A stretch of DNA of 64,000 nucleotides from CAYMMX01 sp964391675 (GTDB taxonomy: Bacteria > Cyanobacteriota > Vampirovibrionia > Gastranaerophilales > Gastranaerophilaceae): contig CAYMMX010000005.1 in the NCBI GenBank assembly GCA_964391675.1, positions 62,001 to 126,000 of the forward strand, in the 5' to 3' direction. How positions within the stretch are numbered: position 1 is the first letter of the stretch; each line of letters starts with the position of its first letter. Under the pieces are notes generated by a model. The model saw nothing but the letters and a program-made list of their open reading frames with translations. It ran no database searches and was not told the origin of the DNA. Position numbers and translations under genes: made by a program. Positions 16,356 through 25,344 of the stretch are shown here, one piece after another.

Positions 16356-16757
16356 TTGCTACCGGTAAGATATTCAAAACAAAGAGAAATTATTAAAAAA
16401 GGATTAGAAAATTTTTGTATTCATCCTACAGCAGAACAATTATACATAAAATTGAAAAGTCAAAATTCTGCATTAAGCCTTGCGACAGTTTATAGAAATT
16501 TAAATCAATTGGCAGAGCAAGGAGAAATAAAAAAAATAGAAGGTCTTTCCGAACAGGTTCATTATGATCACAACACTAGTGAGCATTTTCATATAATCTG
16601 TTTAAAATGTGGATTAATCGAAGATTTATTTTTTAAGCCTGAACAACTGAATTTAATTTTAAATAAACAAAATGAATTTGAAATATTAAGTTATGATATA
16701 TTAGTTAAGGGCATTTGTAAAAAATGTCAAAAGAAAGGAGACCATAATGGAATTTGA
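16356..16757 (+). CDS. perR: PerR-like peroxide-stress repressor (Fur family)
   Basis: 133 residues from a TTG placed 8 bases after GAGGG. The winged helix (SLATVYRNLNQLAEQGEI) is typical of Fur proteins. Metal-site residues correspond to B. subtilis PerR: His in IHPTAEQ, Asp and two His in YDHNTSEHFH, and Asp (not Glu) in GLIEDL at the position that distinguishes PerR from Fur. Structural zinc cysteines appear as CLKC and CKKC. It should repress in the Fe/Mn form and be inactivated by peroxide through His oxidation. Autoregulation is indicated by the dyad at its promoter. It overlaps rubrerythrin by 11 bases. Confidence 0.88.
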   Translation: MLPVRYSKQREIIKKGLENFCIHPTAEQLYIKLKSQNSALSLATVYRNLNQLAEQGEIKKIEGLSEQVHYDHNTSEHFHIICLKCGLIEDLFFKPEQLNLILNKQNEFEILSYDILVKGICKKCQKKGDHNGI

Positions 16758-17286
16758 AGGAAGTAAAACACAAAAAAATCTGGAAACTGCTTTTGCAGGA
16801 GAATCCATGGCTAGAAATAAGTATACATATTATGCTTCTAAAGCTAAAAAAGACGGTTTTGTTCAAATATCTAAAATTTTTGAAGAAACTGCAAATAATG
16901 AAAGAGAACATGCAAAAATATGGTTTAAATTACTCCATGGCGGTAAAGTAGCTGATACTTTAAAAAACTTGGAAGATGCAGCAAAAGGCGAAAATTATGA
17001 GTGGACGGAAATGTATCCTACATTTGCAAAAGAAGCTAAAGAAGAAGGTTTTGATAAAATTGCTTATTTATTTGAGAAAGTAGCAGAGATTGAAAAAGAT
17101 CACAATGAACGATATCAAAAACTTCATGATAATATAGTAGATAATCAAGTTTTCGAAAAGAAAGAAAAGGTATTTTGGATTTGTTTAAACTGCGGGCACA
17201 TCGTTGAAGATGTCAAAGCAGTAGAAATTTGTCCGGTTTGTTCACATCCAAAAGATTACTTTGCAATGAGAGTAATCGATTATTAA
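16747..17286 (+). CDS. rbr: Rubrerythrin
   Basis: 179 residues. The N-terminal four-helix diiron domain has the paired Glu motifs AFAGESMARNKY, ETANNEREHAKIW, FAKEAKEEGF and AEIEKDHNERY. The C-terminal rubredoxin-like FeS4 domain has CLNCG and CPVCSHPKDYF. It reduces hydrogen peroxide to water in the anaerobic cytoplasm, with electrons normally delivered by rubredoxin, which is encoded 13 bases downstream. The ribosome site AAAGGAG lies inside the end of perR. Full family length. Confidence 0.95.
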   Translation: MEFEGSKTQKNLETAFAGESMARNKYTYYASKAKKDGFVQISKIFEETANNEREHAKIWFKLLHGGKVADTLKNLEDAAKGENYEWTEMYPTFAKEAKEEGFDKIAYLFEKVAEIEKDHNERYQKLHDNIVDNQVFEKKEKVFWICLNCGHIVEDVKAVEICPVCSHPKDYFAMRVIDY

Positions 17287-17299
17287 AAAGGAGAAAATT

Positions 17300-17437
17300 A
17301 TGGCACGTTATGTTTGCACAGTATGCCAGTGGGTATACGATGAAGAAAAAGAAAACACAAAATTTGAAGATTTAGCTGATGATTGGACTTGTCCAATTTG
17401 TGGAGTGGAAAAGGATATGTTTGAACTCCAGTCTTAA
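17300..17437 (+). CDS. rd: Rubredoxin
   Basis: A 45-residue iron protein. Both knuckles are present: CTVCQ near residues 6-10 and CPICG near 34-38, with DDWTCP between. It differs from most rubredoxins in having Gln after the first CxxC instead of Gly and a slightly short loop between the knuckles. It carries one electron from a reductase to rubrerythrin, encoded just upstream in the same PerR-controlled operon. The ATG follows AAAAGGAG by 6 bases. Confidence 0.93.
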   Translation: MARYVCTVCQWVYDEEKENTKFEDLADDWTCPICGVEKDMFELQS

Positions 17438-17462
17438 CTAAATACAAATAAATCAAACAAAT

Positions 17463-17490
17463 AAAAAGAGTATCTTTGATACTCTTTTTA
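17463..17490. terminator. Bidirectional intrinsic terminator
   Basis: A 12-base stem (17463-17474 with 17478-17489, core GAGTATC/GATACTC), 3-base loop and T/A runs on both sides. It ends the rubredoxin operon on plus and the beta-lactamase-like gene on minus. Confidence 0.9.
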
Positions 17491-17497
17491 TTTGTAA

Positions 17498-18667
17498 TTA
17501 ATAACCGCCTGCAACCATAATATTATATATAATATTTGAAGCTTTTTGAATAAAATTCTTACCTTGAGGTGAATTATAAGGTCGATTTGCTAAAATTACA
17601 ACAATATATTTTTTTCCGTTTGGAGCAAAGACAATTCCAGCATCACCAAGCATTTTACCTATATCTCCTGTCTTATGCACAAATAAGGCATTAGGAGCGA
17701 GACCTGCCTGAATGAGTCTGTTATTCTCAACATGGCTCATATAATCGACAATATATTCTCTTGAATTAAGGCTTAAAAATCCGGGATTATCAAGATTATA
17801 AAGTATTGTTGCCAAGTCTCTCGCCGTTGTATAATTTGTACCTACTAAATCAGGCAACCAATTATTAACATAAGTTGATTTTAATCCCCAATTCCTGATC
17901 CCGCTATTAATATCAGTCATTCCTCCCACAGCAGAAATTATCATATTTGTTGCAGAATTATCAGATTTTTGAATCATTACTTTTGCCAATTCGTCAATTG
18001 TATACCTTGAGTTCGATGGTTTACGTTTTAAGTCTCCGGAACCATCCGCTTTATAATATGGTGTCAAAAGCATCTCATCATAAATAGTTAATTGATTAGC
18101 TTCTATTGATTTAAATAAACGGATGAGAACAGGTATTTTTATAATACTGGCAGCTGGATAAGGTTTTGAGCCTTGAATATCTACATATTTGCCTGAATCA
18201 TAATCCCAAACAAAAATTGCGGGTTCTATAGCTTTAAATTCAGACATCAAATTACGCAATCTTAATTCCAAAACTTGCATTTTTTCGGTTGTATAAAGCT
18301 TTGTCATTTCGGGATTTTTAATATTTGCTCCTACTAAAAGACGGGTATTTAAAAACAAGCTATTAGACAGATAGTCTCTTGTAGGATGAATAAATTGATT
18401 TAAATTTACTCTAACTTCAGGGTAAGGCACCCCAAATAAAAGAGGTTTAGAAATTCTATGATATGTGTAAGGTATAGGATATATTCCAACTAATACTAAT
18501 AAAATTAACGAAAACACTTTTGAAAAAAAATTGATTTTTTTCTTTTGTGTTTTTTTAGCCGGCAGAACAGGTTTTAATTTGGGCCTTACGGGTGTAACAA
18601 TAGCCGGATAAGGCCGCTGATATCCGAAACTTTCTTTATATTTTAAGTCTCTAGCCGCTCTCGGCAT
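17498..18667 (-). CDS. Membrane-anchored class A beta-lactamase homologue with altered omega loop
   Basis: 389 residues. The basic cytoplasmic N-terminus is followed by one membrane segment near residues 47-67 (FSLILLVLVGIYPIPY). The exported domain has the serine acyl-enzyme motifs: AASIIK (SxxK), KSDNSATN (SDN) and HKTGDIG (KTG). In the omega loop, the class A WEPELN is WLPDLV: the general-base Glu166 aligns with Leu and Asn170 with Val. The protein could therefore be acylated but should deacylate poorly, which points to a PBP-like or sensor role rather than resistance. This is inferred from a motif alignment by eye. It stands alone on the minus strand. Confidence 0.8.
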   Translation of the reverse strand: MPRAARDLKYKESFGYQRPYPAIVTPVRPKLKPVLPAKKTQKKKINFFSKVFSLILLVLVGIYPIPYTYHRISKPLLFGVPYPEVRVNLNQFIHPTRDYLSNSLFLNTRLLVGANIKNPEMTKLYTTEKMQVLELRLRNLMSEFKAIEPAIFVWDYDSGKYVDIQGSKPYPAASIIKIPVLIRLFKSIEANQLTIYDEMLLTPYYKADGSGDLKRKPSNSRYTIDELAKVMIQKSDNSATNMIISAVGGMTDINSGIRNWGLKSTYVNNWLPDLVGTNYTTARDLATILYNLDNPGFLSLNSREYIVDYMSHVENNRLIQAGLAPNALFVHKTGDIGKMLGDAGIVFAPNGKKYIVVILANRPYNSPQGKNFIQKASNIIYNIMVAGGY

Positions 18668-18742
18668 AAAATCCCCTCTATAATAATACTGTATATTATA
18701 ATACTTTTTTTGAAATAAATAAATAATGTAAATAATGTATAT

Positions 18743-19612
18743 TTATAGCTTCTTAAGAGTTTCTATACTCTCCGGATGCTCCAAAACTATTAAATTAGCT
18801 CCTGCAGCGATAACTGCAGACGCAGTAGTTATTTCAAACATAATTGAACGCTCTTTAAAATCACCAAAACTAGGAGAAAATGTATCTGATTTTGTTTCTT
18901 TAGCTTTTAATGCTTCTTCACCTGCAAAAGCAATTAGAGGCATATTAAGCATTTTATCACCTTCAAATGCCGCCAATTTAATTCTTTCCATAATACTATA
19001 ACCGTATTCTAATCCGTAACCTAATCCGCCCATATCTGTATCTATTAGAATTTTATCCAGACTTAATCCCATATCCGAAGTTAAAATATTCATTTCTTTT
19101 GCAAGATTAATATCAATAGGAGTTCTTATTGCAAGAATATGTTCGCCTTTTATAACACAAGGCACAATATCTTTGTATGTGTTTTCATCTGCAAAAGCTA
19201 TAATAGCTTCCCTATCCAATACACTTATAAGTTCGGGCAATAATTTTATATCTAATGATTTATTATTAATTCCTCTGATTAAAAGTGGTTTTTTTATTAC
19301 TGGCAAAAGCTCTTTTAAAAGAGCTTTTGCCTTTGTAATATTTTCATTTAAATTATCATCTTGTATATTAAATTTTAATGCAAGGATATCACAATTAGTT
19401 TCTTGTGCTGCAATTATTAAATTTTCAGGATTTTGAATTTTGCATTTTTTGTCATACCAATCCTTTACGATATGAGAAGATGCTTCATAGTTATAAATAT
19501 TTAATTCCAGAGCAAAAATAGGTTTTGATTGCAGAAATTCATTTTCTCCACCTATTTTTAATCCATGAAAACTAATTTGCCTGATGGGAAGATTATTTCT
19601 AGCTAACTCCAT
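18743..19612 (-). CDS. CdhD/AcsD-like protein (corrinoid iron-sulfur protein small-subunit homologue)
   Basis: 289 residues. The C-terminal half shows the hallmark of the acetyl-CoA decarbonylase/synthase delta subunit: LIDTDMGGLGYGLEYGYSIM, then ERIKLAAFEGDKMLNMPLIAFAGEEALKAKE. The rest fits a TIM barrel (ELNIYNYEASSHIVKDWY, CDILALKFN, KPLLIRGI). In acetogens and methanogens this subunit binds the corrinoid with its large partner and passes a methyl group to acetyl-CoA synthase. Here no large subunit, CO dehydrogenase or methyltransferase gene is nearby. It starts 1 base after the ftsH stop, so it is probably co-transcribed. Its function outside the pathway is unknown. Confidence 0.75.
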   Translation of the reverse strand: MELARNNLPIRQISFHGLKIGGENEFLQSKPIFALELNIYNYEASSHIVKDWYDKKCKIQNPENLIIAAQETNCDILALKFNIQDDNLNENITKAKALLKELLPVIKKPLLIRGINNKSLDIKLLPELISVLDREAIIAFADENTYKDIVPCVIKGEHILAIRTPIDINLAKEMNILTSDMGLSLDKILIDTDMGGLGYGLEYGYSIMERIKLAAFEGDKMLNMPLIAFAGEEALKAKETKSDTFSPSFGDFKERSIMFEITTASAVIAAGANLIVLEHPESIETLKKL

Positions 19613-19613
19613 T

Positions 19614-21506
19614 TTACTGCGCTTGACCTCTATCTTCTTTTATTTTATCCATGAATGAAACAAAATCTTTTTCGTCTATAGTTTCTTCTTCCAATAATTT
19701 CTTGGAAATATATTCAAGCATATCTTTGTTCTCTTCAAGCAATCTTTTGGCTTCAGCATAACATTCATCAACGATTCGCTTCACTTCTTTGTCGATATCG
19801 GCAGCAATTTCTTCTGAAAAATCTCGGGTATGACCAAAGTCTCTTCCCATAAACACATGTTCTTCACTTTTTCCGTATGCCATATTTCCCATTTTTTCGC
19901 TCATACCGTACGAAGTAACCATTTTTCTGGAAAGTGCGGTAACTTTTTCTAAATCATTAGAAGCTCCTGTTGTAATTGAATCACTGCCATAAATCATTTC
20001 TTCAGCTACTCTGCCACCTAAGGTCATTTTTATTCTATCAAGTAATTGAGCTTTAGTCATTGTTAAATGATCTTTTTCCGGAAGTGTCATTGTAATACCG
20101 AGAGCCATTCCCCTTGGTATGATTGAAACTTTATGAAGAGGATCACAATTTTTAAGTAATTTTGATAAAAGGGCATGACCAACTTCATGATATGCAGTAT
20201 TTTCCTTTTCTTCATCTGAGATAATTCTGCTTTTCTTTTCAGGACCAGCCATAACTTTATCAATAGCATCTTCTAGATCATCCATTTCAATTTTTGTTTT
20301 ATTATGACGTGCCGCCAAGAGAGCAGCTTCATTAAGAAGATTTTGTAAATCAGCACCTGTGAATCCAGGTGTACGCTTTGCAAGAATCTTTAAGTCAACT
20401 TCATCGGCTAGCGGTTTATTTTTTGCATGTACACTTAAAATTTGTTCTCTGCCTAAAATATCAGGTCGGTTAATAACGATTTGCCTATCAAATCTTCCGG
20501 GTCTTAAAAGAGCATTATCCAGAATGTCAGGTCGGTTAGTAGCTGCAATTACAATTATATTAGTGTTTTCATCAAAACCGTCCATTTCGACAAGTAACTG
20601 ATTAAGTGTTTGTTCTCTTTCGTCATGCCCGCCGCCTAGACCTGCACCACGTTGGCGTCCTACCGCATCAATTTCATCAATAAATATAATACAAGGTTGA
20701 TGTTTTTTTGCCTGTTCAAACAAATCTCTGACTCTGCTTGCACCAACACCAACAAACATTTCTACGAAATCAGAACCGCTTATTGAAAAGAACGGAACAC
20801 CTGCTTCGCCGGCGACTGCTTTTGCCATAAGTGTTTTACCTGTTCCCGGAACACCAACCAGTAAAACCCCTTTGGGAATTTTTGCACCAAGTTTAATATA
20901 TTTTTCCCCATTCTTAAGGAAGTCAACAATTTCTTCGAGTTCCTGCTTTTCTTCATCGATACCAGCAACATCCTTAAATGTTATTTTAACTTTATTATCA
21001 AGCATAAGTTTGGCTTTACTCTTACCGAAAGACATAGCTTGAGAGCCTCCTGCCTGCAAACCTTTCACCATTATTATTAAAAAGACAATAAACAACAGTG
21101 GTAAAATCAATGAACCTAATATATTCATCCATTGTGAAGATTCACTTGGTTTTTTTACATTTACATCTACACTTGCTTTTTCTAACTTCTCCATCAAGCC
21201 AGGATCATTTGGAGTTAAAACTTTATATTGTAAAAGTGGTTTTTTCTGTTCGCCATATATTGCTGTCATTGTATCTTTAGGTTTTTGTTTAGTATCAGTT
21301 GGCTGAATTTTGGGATACGCTATTAATGAAGAAGTTTCTTTATCTATTTCTACACTTTTAATATCACCGGTCTTTAACTTCGTTAAAAACTCAGTATATG
21401 AAAGCTCTTTAGTGCTTGTATTAGGTCCTGCCATAAGCATTGATAAAAACGCAAGAATCATAATTCCAAGTATTACATACATACCTACTGATTGACTTTT
21501 ATTCAT
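19614..21506 (-). CDS. ftsH: ATP-dependent zinc metalloprotease FtsH
   Basis: 630 residues. Two membrane segments (about residues 8-26 and 128-150) flank an extracytoplasmic domain. The AAA module has Walker A GVPGTGKTLMAKA, the pore loop FVGVGASRVRD, Walker B IIFIDEIDAVGRQRG and the SRH segment LLRPGRFDRQI. The protease domain has the zinc motif HEVGH and the third ligand region SNDLEKVT. It degrades misfolded membrane and short-lived proteins as a hexamer. Ribosome site AGAGG precedes the ATG. It is followed after 1 base by the CdhD-like gene. Confidence 0.96.
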   Translation of the reverse strand: MNKSQSVGMYVILGIMILAFLSMLMAGPNTSTKELSYTEFLTKLKTGDIKSVEIDKETSSLIAYPKIQPTDTKQKPKDTMTAIYGEQKKPLLQYKVLTPNDPGLMEKLEKASVDVNVKKPSESSQWMNILGSLILPLLFIVFLIIMVKGLQAGGSQAMSFGKSKAKLMLDNKVKITFKDVAGIDEEKQELEEIVDFLKNGEKYIKLGAKIPKGVLLVGVPGTGKTLMAKAVAGEAGVPFFSISGSDFVEMFVGVGASRVRDLFEQAKKHQPCIIFIDEIDAVGRQRGAGLGGGHDEREQTLNQLLVEMDGFDENTNIIVIAATNRPDILDNALLRPGRFDRQIVINRPDILGREQILSVHAKNKPLADEVDLKILAKRTPGFTGADLQNLLNEAALLAARHNKTKIEMDDLEDAIDKVMAGPEKKSRIISDEEKENTAYHEVGHALLSKLLKNCDPLHKVSIIPRGMALGITMTLPEKDHLTMTKAQLLDRIKMTLGGRVAEEMIYGSDSITTGASNDLEKVTALSRKMVTSYGMSEKMGNMAYGKSEEHVFMGRDFGHTRDFSEEIAADIDKEVKRIVDECYAEAKRLLEENKDMLEYISKKLLEEETIDEKDFVSFMDKIKEDRGQAQ

Positions 21507-21545
21507 TTAATAATACCTCTGTTACTCTAAATAATCTTTTTATAA

Positions 21546-22757
21546 TTATACTTCAAAATTTGCTAAATTGTTAATTTCGTTTATTGTTAATTTATTTTCG
21601 CTAAAAATTTCCGGGACATAATCTTTTAATACCAACATTTTATTTAATTCTTTGCTTAAACTTGAAAAATCAATATTAACATTAGAAATAGATATTTCTT
21701 GTCGGTTTTTTATAAATAAATTTATCATCATAAGTATATTTATAAAAGCTTCAATATCAATATGTGAATTTTCTAAATCATCCAAAACTTCCATTAAATA
21801 AGGATAAGTATCCTTGCCTTCATTTTGGTTCAAAAGCTCTATTTGTTCTTTTATAACTTGATTATCAAAATCAGCATTTAGAATTTTTGAATAGTATTGG
21901 GAATATTTTAATATATTCTCAATAATTTCTTTTGGGTTTTGATATTTTGAAATCTTATAGAAATAGTTTTTAAAATTATTATAAAGAGCATACTTATTAG
22001 CCATACTATTATCTTCTCTTGTGATTAAAAAGTCCGTAAGAAATGCTTCTAATAAATATTCTGATTCATTAAAAGATTTTTCTATTTGATTCCACATTTT
22101 ATAAACTTCAGAATCTTGCTGCATGATAAAATCAGAAATCAAGCTTACTTGTGACTGCCCCTTATCCTGATTAATTACTTGATATAAATCTCTGGCTGAT
22201 ATTTCTGACTTATCCGTAACAACAATCATAAACTGTATTTTTGATATAACTCTAAAAAGTACTGTCCCACTAATTTTTTGTTCATTAAGCTTTTTCAAAA
22301 AAACCTGAAAAGTTTCATAAATATTACTGGATTTTTCTTCATCAAATAATTCATCAGAGAAAACTATTTTTTTATAAATATCATTCTCTGCTTTTTTTAG
22401 TTTCAGCTTAGCTTCATTTTCTTTTATAGGCGACAGCAAAAATCTTTCCAGAACTTTTTTTCTCGCATCTTCATTTTTTTCTGACGTGCCTTTATAAAAT
22501 TCACAAAGAGCACACAATAGTAAACAAATTGTTGTTATTCTCTGAATACCATCAATAATTACATAACCATTGTTATTTTTTTCAAAAATTAATATGCCTG
22601 AAAAAATCGCATCAGGGGAAACAGTATTATTTATAAGATCATCAAAATACAATGATGCTTTTTCTGCATTAAAATTATAACCTTGAGAAAATTTTGTACA
22701 TGATAAATTTTTTGCATTATTTAAAATATCTGATACAGAAATTATTGATGAATTCAT
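21546..22757 (-). CDS. DUF262-domain protein without HNH domain
   Basis: 403 residues. The N-terminal domain has the DUF262/ParB-like signature: ILIFEKNNNGYVIIDGIQRITTICLLL, where DGIQRITT corresponds to the DGQQRLTT motif. In GmrSD-type modification-dependent restriction enzymes and several anti-phage proteins this domain hydrolyses NTPs and is joined to a DUF1524 HNH nuclease. The C-terminal 250 residues here are helical, and no H-x-x-P or HNH motif is visible. Standing between ftsH and a winged-helix gene with no other defence gene nearby, it may be regulatory or a reduced defence protein. Confidence 0.72.
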   Translation of the reverse strand: MNSSIISVSDILNNAKNLSCTKFSQGYNFNAEKASLYFDDLINNTVSPDAIFSGILIFEKNNNGYVIIDGIQRITTICLLLCALCEFYKGTSEKNEDARKKVLERFLLSPIKENEAKLKLKKAENDIYKKIVFSDELFDEEKSSNIYETFQVFLKKLNEQKISGTVLFRVISKIQFMIVVTDKSEISARDLYQVINQDKGQSQVSLISDFIMQQDSEVYKMWNQIEKSFNESEYLLEAFLTDFLITREDNSMANKYALYNNFKNYFYKISKYQNPKEIIENILKYSQYYSKILNADFDNQVIKEQIELLNQNEGKDTYPYLMEVLDDLENSHIDIEAFINILMMINLFIKNRQEISISNVNIDFSSLSKELNKMLVLKDYVPEIFSENKLTINEINNLANFEV

Positions 22758-22770
22758 TAATTAAGTCCTA

Positions 22771-22812
22771 TAAAAATGGCAAAAGCGTTAATTATATTTT
22801 ACAGCTTTTGCC
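22771..22812 (-). terminator. Terminator after the winged-helix gene
   Basis: On the minus strand the stem GGCAAAAGC (22804-22812) pairs with GCTTTTGCC (22778-22786) across a 17-base loop and is followed by ATTTTTA. Confidence 0.6.
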
Positions 22813-22845
22813 TGCTTTATTCAAATTTATTACGTTTTAATTACA

Positions 22846-23433
22846 TTAAATATTTAAAACATATCCGCCATTTTCAGCATTTTGTAATTTATCACCCTCA
22901 ATTTTTGCTCTTAAATTCTTTATGTATTTGTAAACGTAATCTCTTGGCAAGTCAAGCAATTTAGCCAAATCTTTAGCATAAACTATTTGATTTTGGTTTT
23001 TTGCAAAATAATCAAAAACCAACTGTTCTCTATCCGTTAATGCTTTTGCAAAAACTACTCTTACTTCATCCCTGAGAGACATGCTTTCGATAGAATTGAG
23101 CTGAACTCTTTTACCTAAAACTATATTGTCATCATTCTTTTTAGATGACTGACTAGATTTTTTATCACTTGAATTCGTAGAGGCTGATGATAAAATTTCT
23201 TTTTCTCTTTCAAATGTTTTTTGTGCAATAGAACTTATTTTTTCCGCTTTTGTTATTGATAAACGATCTTCTCTTGATATTGTTGATTTATTTAATGTTA
23301 AATCTACAATATCACTTGTATGTTTTTCCTCTTCAATAACTTTCCCCAACCTAGCCGCAAATTCTTCTAATGTAATTTTTTCTAATGAGCTTCTCCATTG
23401 TTTAACTTCTTCTTTGCTCAAATATTCTGGCAT
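22846..23433 (-). CDS. Putative winged-helix DNA-binding protein
   Basis: 195 residues; family not recognised. The N-terminal 90 residues are helical and charged, then a Ser/Lys-rich linker (about 90-110). The C-terminal 65 residues look like a winged helix of the response-regulator effector type: LTDREQLVFDYFAKNQNQIV, then AKDLAKLLDLPRDYVYKYIKNLRAKI with a final beta hairpin (NAENGGYVLNI). There is no receiver domain. Ribosome site AAGGAG precedes the ATG. It is divergent from a histidine kinase across a 243-base gap, so a partnership is possible but unproven. Confidence 0.65.
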   Translation of the reverse strand: MPEYLSKEEVKQWRSSLEKITLEEFAARLGKVIEEEKHTSDIVDLTLNKSTISREDRLSITKAEKISSIAQKTFEREKEILSSASTNSSDKKSSQSSKKNDDNIVLGKRVQLNSIESMSLRDEVRVVFAKALTDREQLVFDYFAKNQNQIVYAKDLAKLLDLPRDYVYKYIKNLRAKIEGDKLQNAENGGYVLNI

Positions 23434-23676
23434 TTAATATCTCCTTGATTATCAACTAAATATTACCGTACTTTTTATAATCTATCATAAAACATTTCCT
23501 GTGGAACAAAATGTTTCATAACGTAAATTTTTATTTTAATTAATTTACAAAGTTAAGAATAGTAAATAATAAGCTTAAATGTTAAAAATAAAGGTTTTTG
23601 CTTGTTATAGAAGGGTATTAAGAATATATAATACATATTACTATACTATTAGTGTTATTCAATATATAATATTGAT

Positions 23677-25344
23677 ATGAATAAATACGAATTCTTCTCA
23701 AAATTTAATGATGCTGTAATTATAATTAACGATAAAAAAGAAGTTTTATATAAAAATAGTTCTTTTAAGAGAGTTTTTAAAGATTTTACAAATTTACAAA
23801 AATTCTCTCATCAGTTAAATTTTGATATTTGTACCCTGGATGGAGACAATGTAGAAGGTTATTCACCAATTTATCAGGCAGTTAACTCTCCTGAAAATTT
23901 CTTTGCTTTTGTAAATTACCATAATTCTCAAAAAGAAATTAAATATTTTAATATAACCGCAATTAAACGAAGTAAGTATGTTGTAATAATTTTCGATGAT
24001 GTAAGTTCACAAATTAAGCTTGAATCTCTGAAAAAGCAAAATGAAGACCTTTCTGAAAAATACAAAAAACTTTATGATGAAAATAAGAATTTTATTAAAA
24101 TAAAACAAAAAGCACAATCTCAAGCTATAAAAATGGTCTTAATAAACAAGGTCTCTAACATAATAAGAGAATCTATTGATATTTCAAAAATTACTAATTC
24201 TGCTTTAAAGGAACTTTCAGAAATGTTTGGGGCTTTTAAAATTTACTACGCAGTTCCCACAAACACAAATAATAAATCGTTTAGTATTGAATATATTAAT
24301 AAGGAGTTTAAATCTGAAACAAATTCTATTGTAAAGTTTGATGATTCAACTTATAAAGATATTATTAATAAACAAATCATTGTTTCAGGATGTTTAAAAG
24401 AGCATTTAAATGCAAATAATTTAAAAAAATGTGCCTTCAGAATAATTGTACCAATATATCATTTAAATCAGCTGCTTGGGATTATTGTCATGCTCTCACA
24501 TCAAAAAAGAGAATTAAATGACGAATTAGATATTTTAGAAAGTGTTTCCGCTCAACTCGGAAATGCAATTATACAAGCACAATTGTATGAAAAAGATTTA
24601 AAAACAGTATCTGAACTTCAAACAGCTCTTAAAGAACTTAAGGATACTCAGGTTCAACTAATAAATTCAGAAAAAATGGCATCTTTGGGCCAATTGATTG
24701 CAGGTGTTGCACATGAAATTAATACCCCTCTTGCATCAATTAATTCCAACAATGCCATATTATATAAGTTTATAAAAAAAATTGAAGATAAAGAATTAGC
24801 AGAAACCCTGTCTGAAATTAATGAAATAGATAAAGAAGCCGTTAATAGAATAAGTAATATAGTTAAATCACTTAAAAAATTTGTAAGACTTGACGAAGCA
24901 GAACTTCAAGATGCTGATATCAATAAGGAACTTGATTTAACATTAGATTTAATAAGGCATGAAACAAAAAACAAAATTGAAATTTTAAAAGAATATTCAA
25001 AAATTCCTCTGATTAAGTGTTATCCGAACATGCTTAATCAAGTTTTTATGAACATACTCGTTAATGCCTGTCAAAGTATTGAAAAATCAGGAAAAATTAC
25101 AATTACTACTAAATTCATAAATGACAGCCTCATAGTAAAAATTAAAGATACAGGAAGAGGAATTCCAAAAGATCAAATCAGTAAGATTTTTTCTGCGGGA
25201 TATACTACCAAAGGAGTAGGTGTAGGAACGGGTTTGGGACTTGCAATATCTGAAAAAATTATCCAAAAACATGAAGGGGAAATCCAGGTTTCAAGCGAAG
25301 AAGAAAAAGGAACAGAATTCACTATTACTATCCCTAGTAAGTAA
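23677..25344 (+). CDS. Sensor histidine kinase (PAS-like, GAF, HisKA, HATPase_c)
   Basis: 555 residues without membrane segments, so cytoplasmic. Residues 1-110 look like a PAS domain (DAVIIINDKKEVLYKNSSFKRVF) followed by a coiled coil; about 160-300 is a GAF-like domain (VPIYHLNQLLGIIVML). The dimerisation domain has GQLIAGVAHEINTPLASINSNN with phosphoacceptor His346. The ATPase domain has the N box MLNQVFMNILVNACQS, the G1 box DTGRGIP and the G2 box GTGLGLAI. No response regulator is adjacent. A TATAAT lies 6 bases before the ATG with no ribosome site, which suggests a leaderless mRNA. Confidence 0.9.
   Translation: MNKYEFFSKFNDAVIIINDKKEVLYKNSSFKRVFKDFTNLQKFSHQLNFDICTLDGDNVEGYSPIYQAVNSPENFFAFVNYHNSQKEIKYFNITAIKRSKYVVIIFDDVSSQIKLESLKKQNEDLSEKYKKLYDENKNFIKIKQKAQSQAIKMVLINKVSNIIRESIDISKITNSALKELSEMFGAFKIYYAVPTNTNNKSFSIEYINKEFKSETNSIVKFDDSTYKDIINKQIIVSGCLKEHLNANNLKKCAFRIIVPIYHLNQLLGIIVMLSHQKRELNDELDILESVSAQLGNAIIQAQLYEKDLKTVSELQTALKELKDTQVQLINSEKMASLGQLIAGVAHEINTPLASINSNNAILYKFIKKIEDKELAETLSEINEIDKEAVNRISNIVKSLKKFVRLDEAELQDADINKELDLTLDLIRHETKNKIEILKEYSKIPLIKCYPNMLNQVFMNILVNACQSIEKSGKITITTKFINDSLIVKIKDTGRGIPKDQISKIFSAGYTTKGVGVGTGLGLAISEKIIQKHEGEIQVSSEEEKGTEFTITIPSK

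Noticed and set aside
17498..18667. Antibiotic-resistance beta-lactamase
   Set aside because: The deacylating Glu166 and Asn170 positions are Leu and Val, and no mobile element or resistance context is present.
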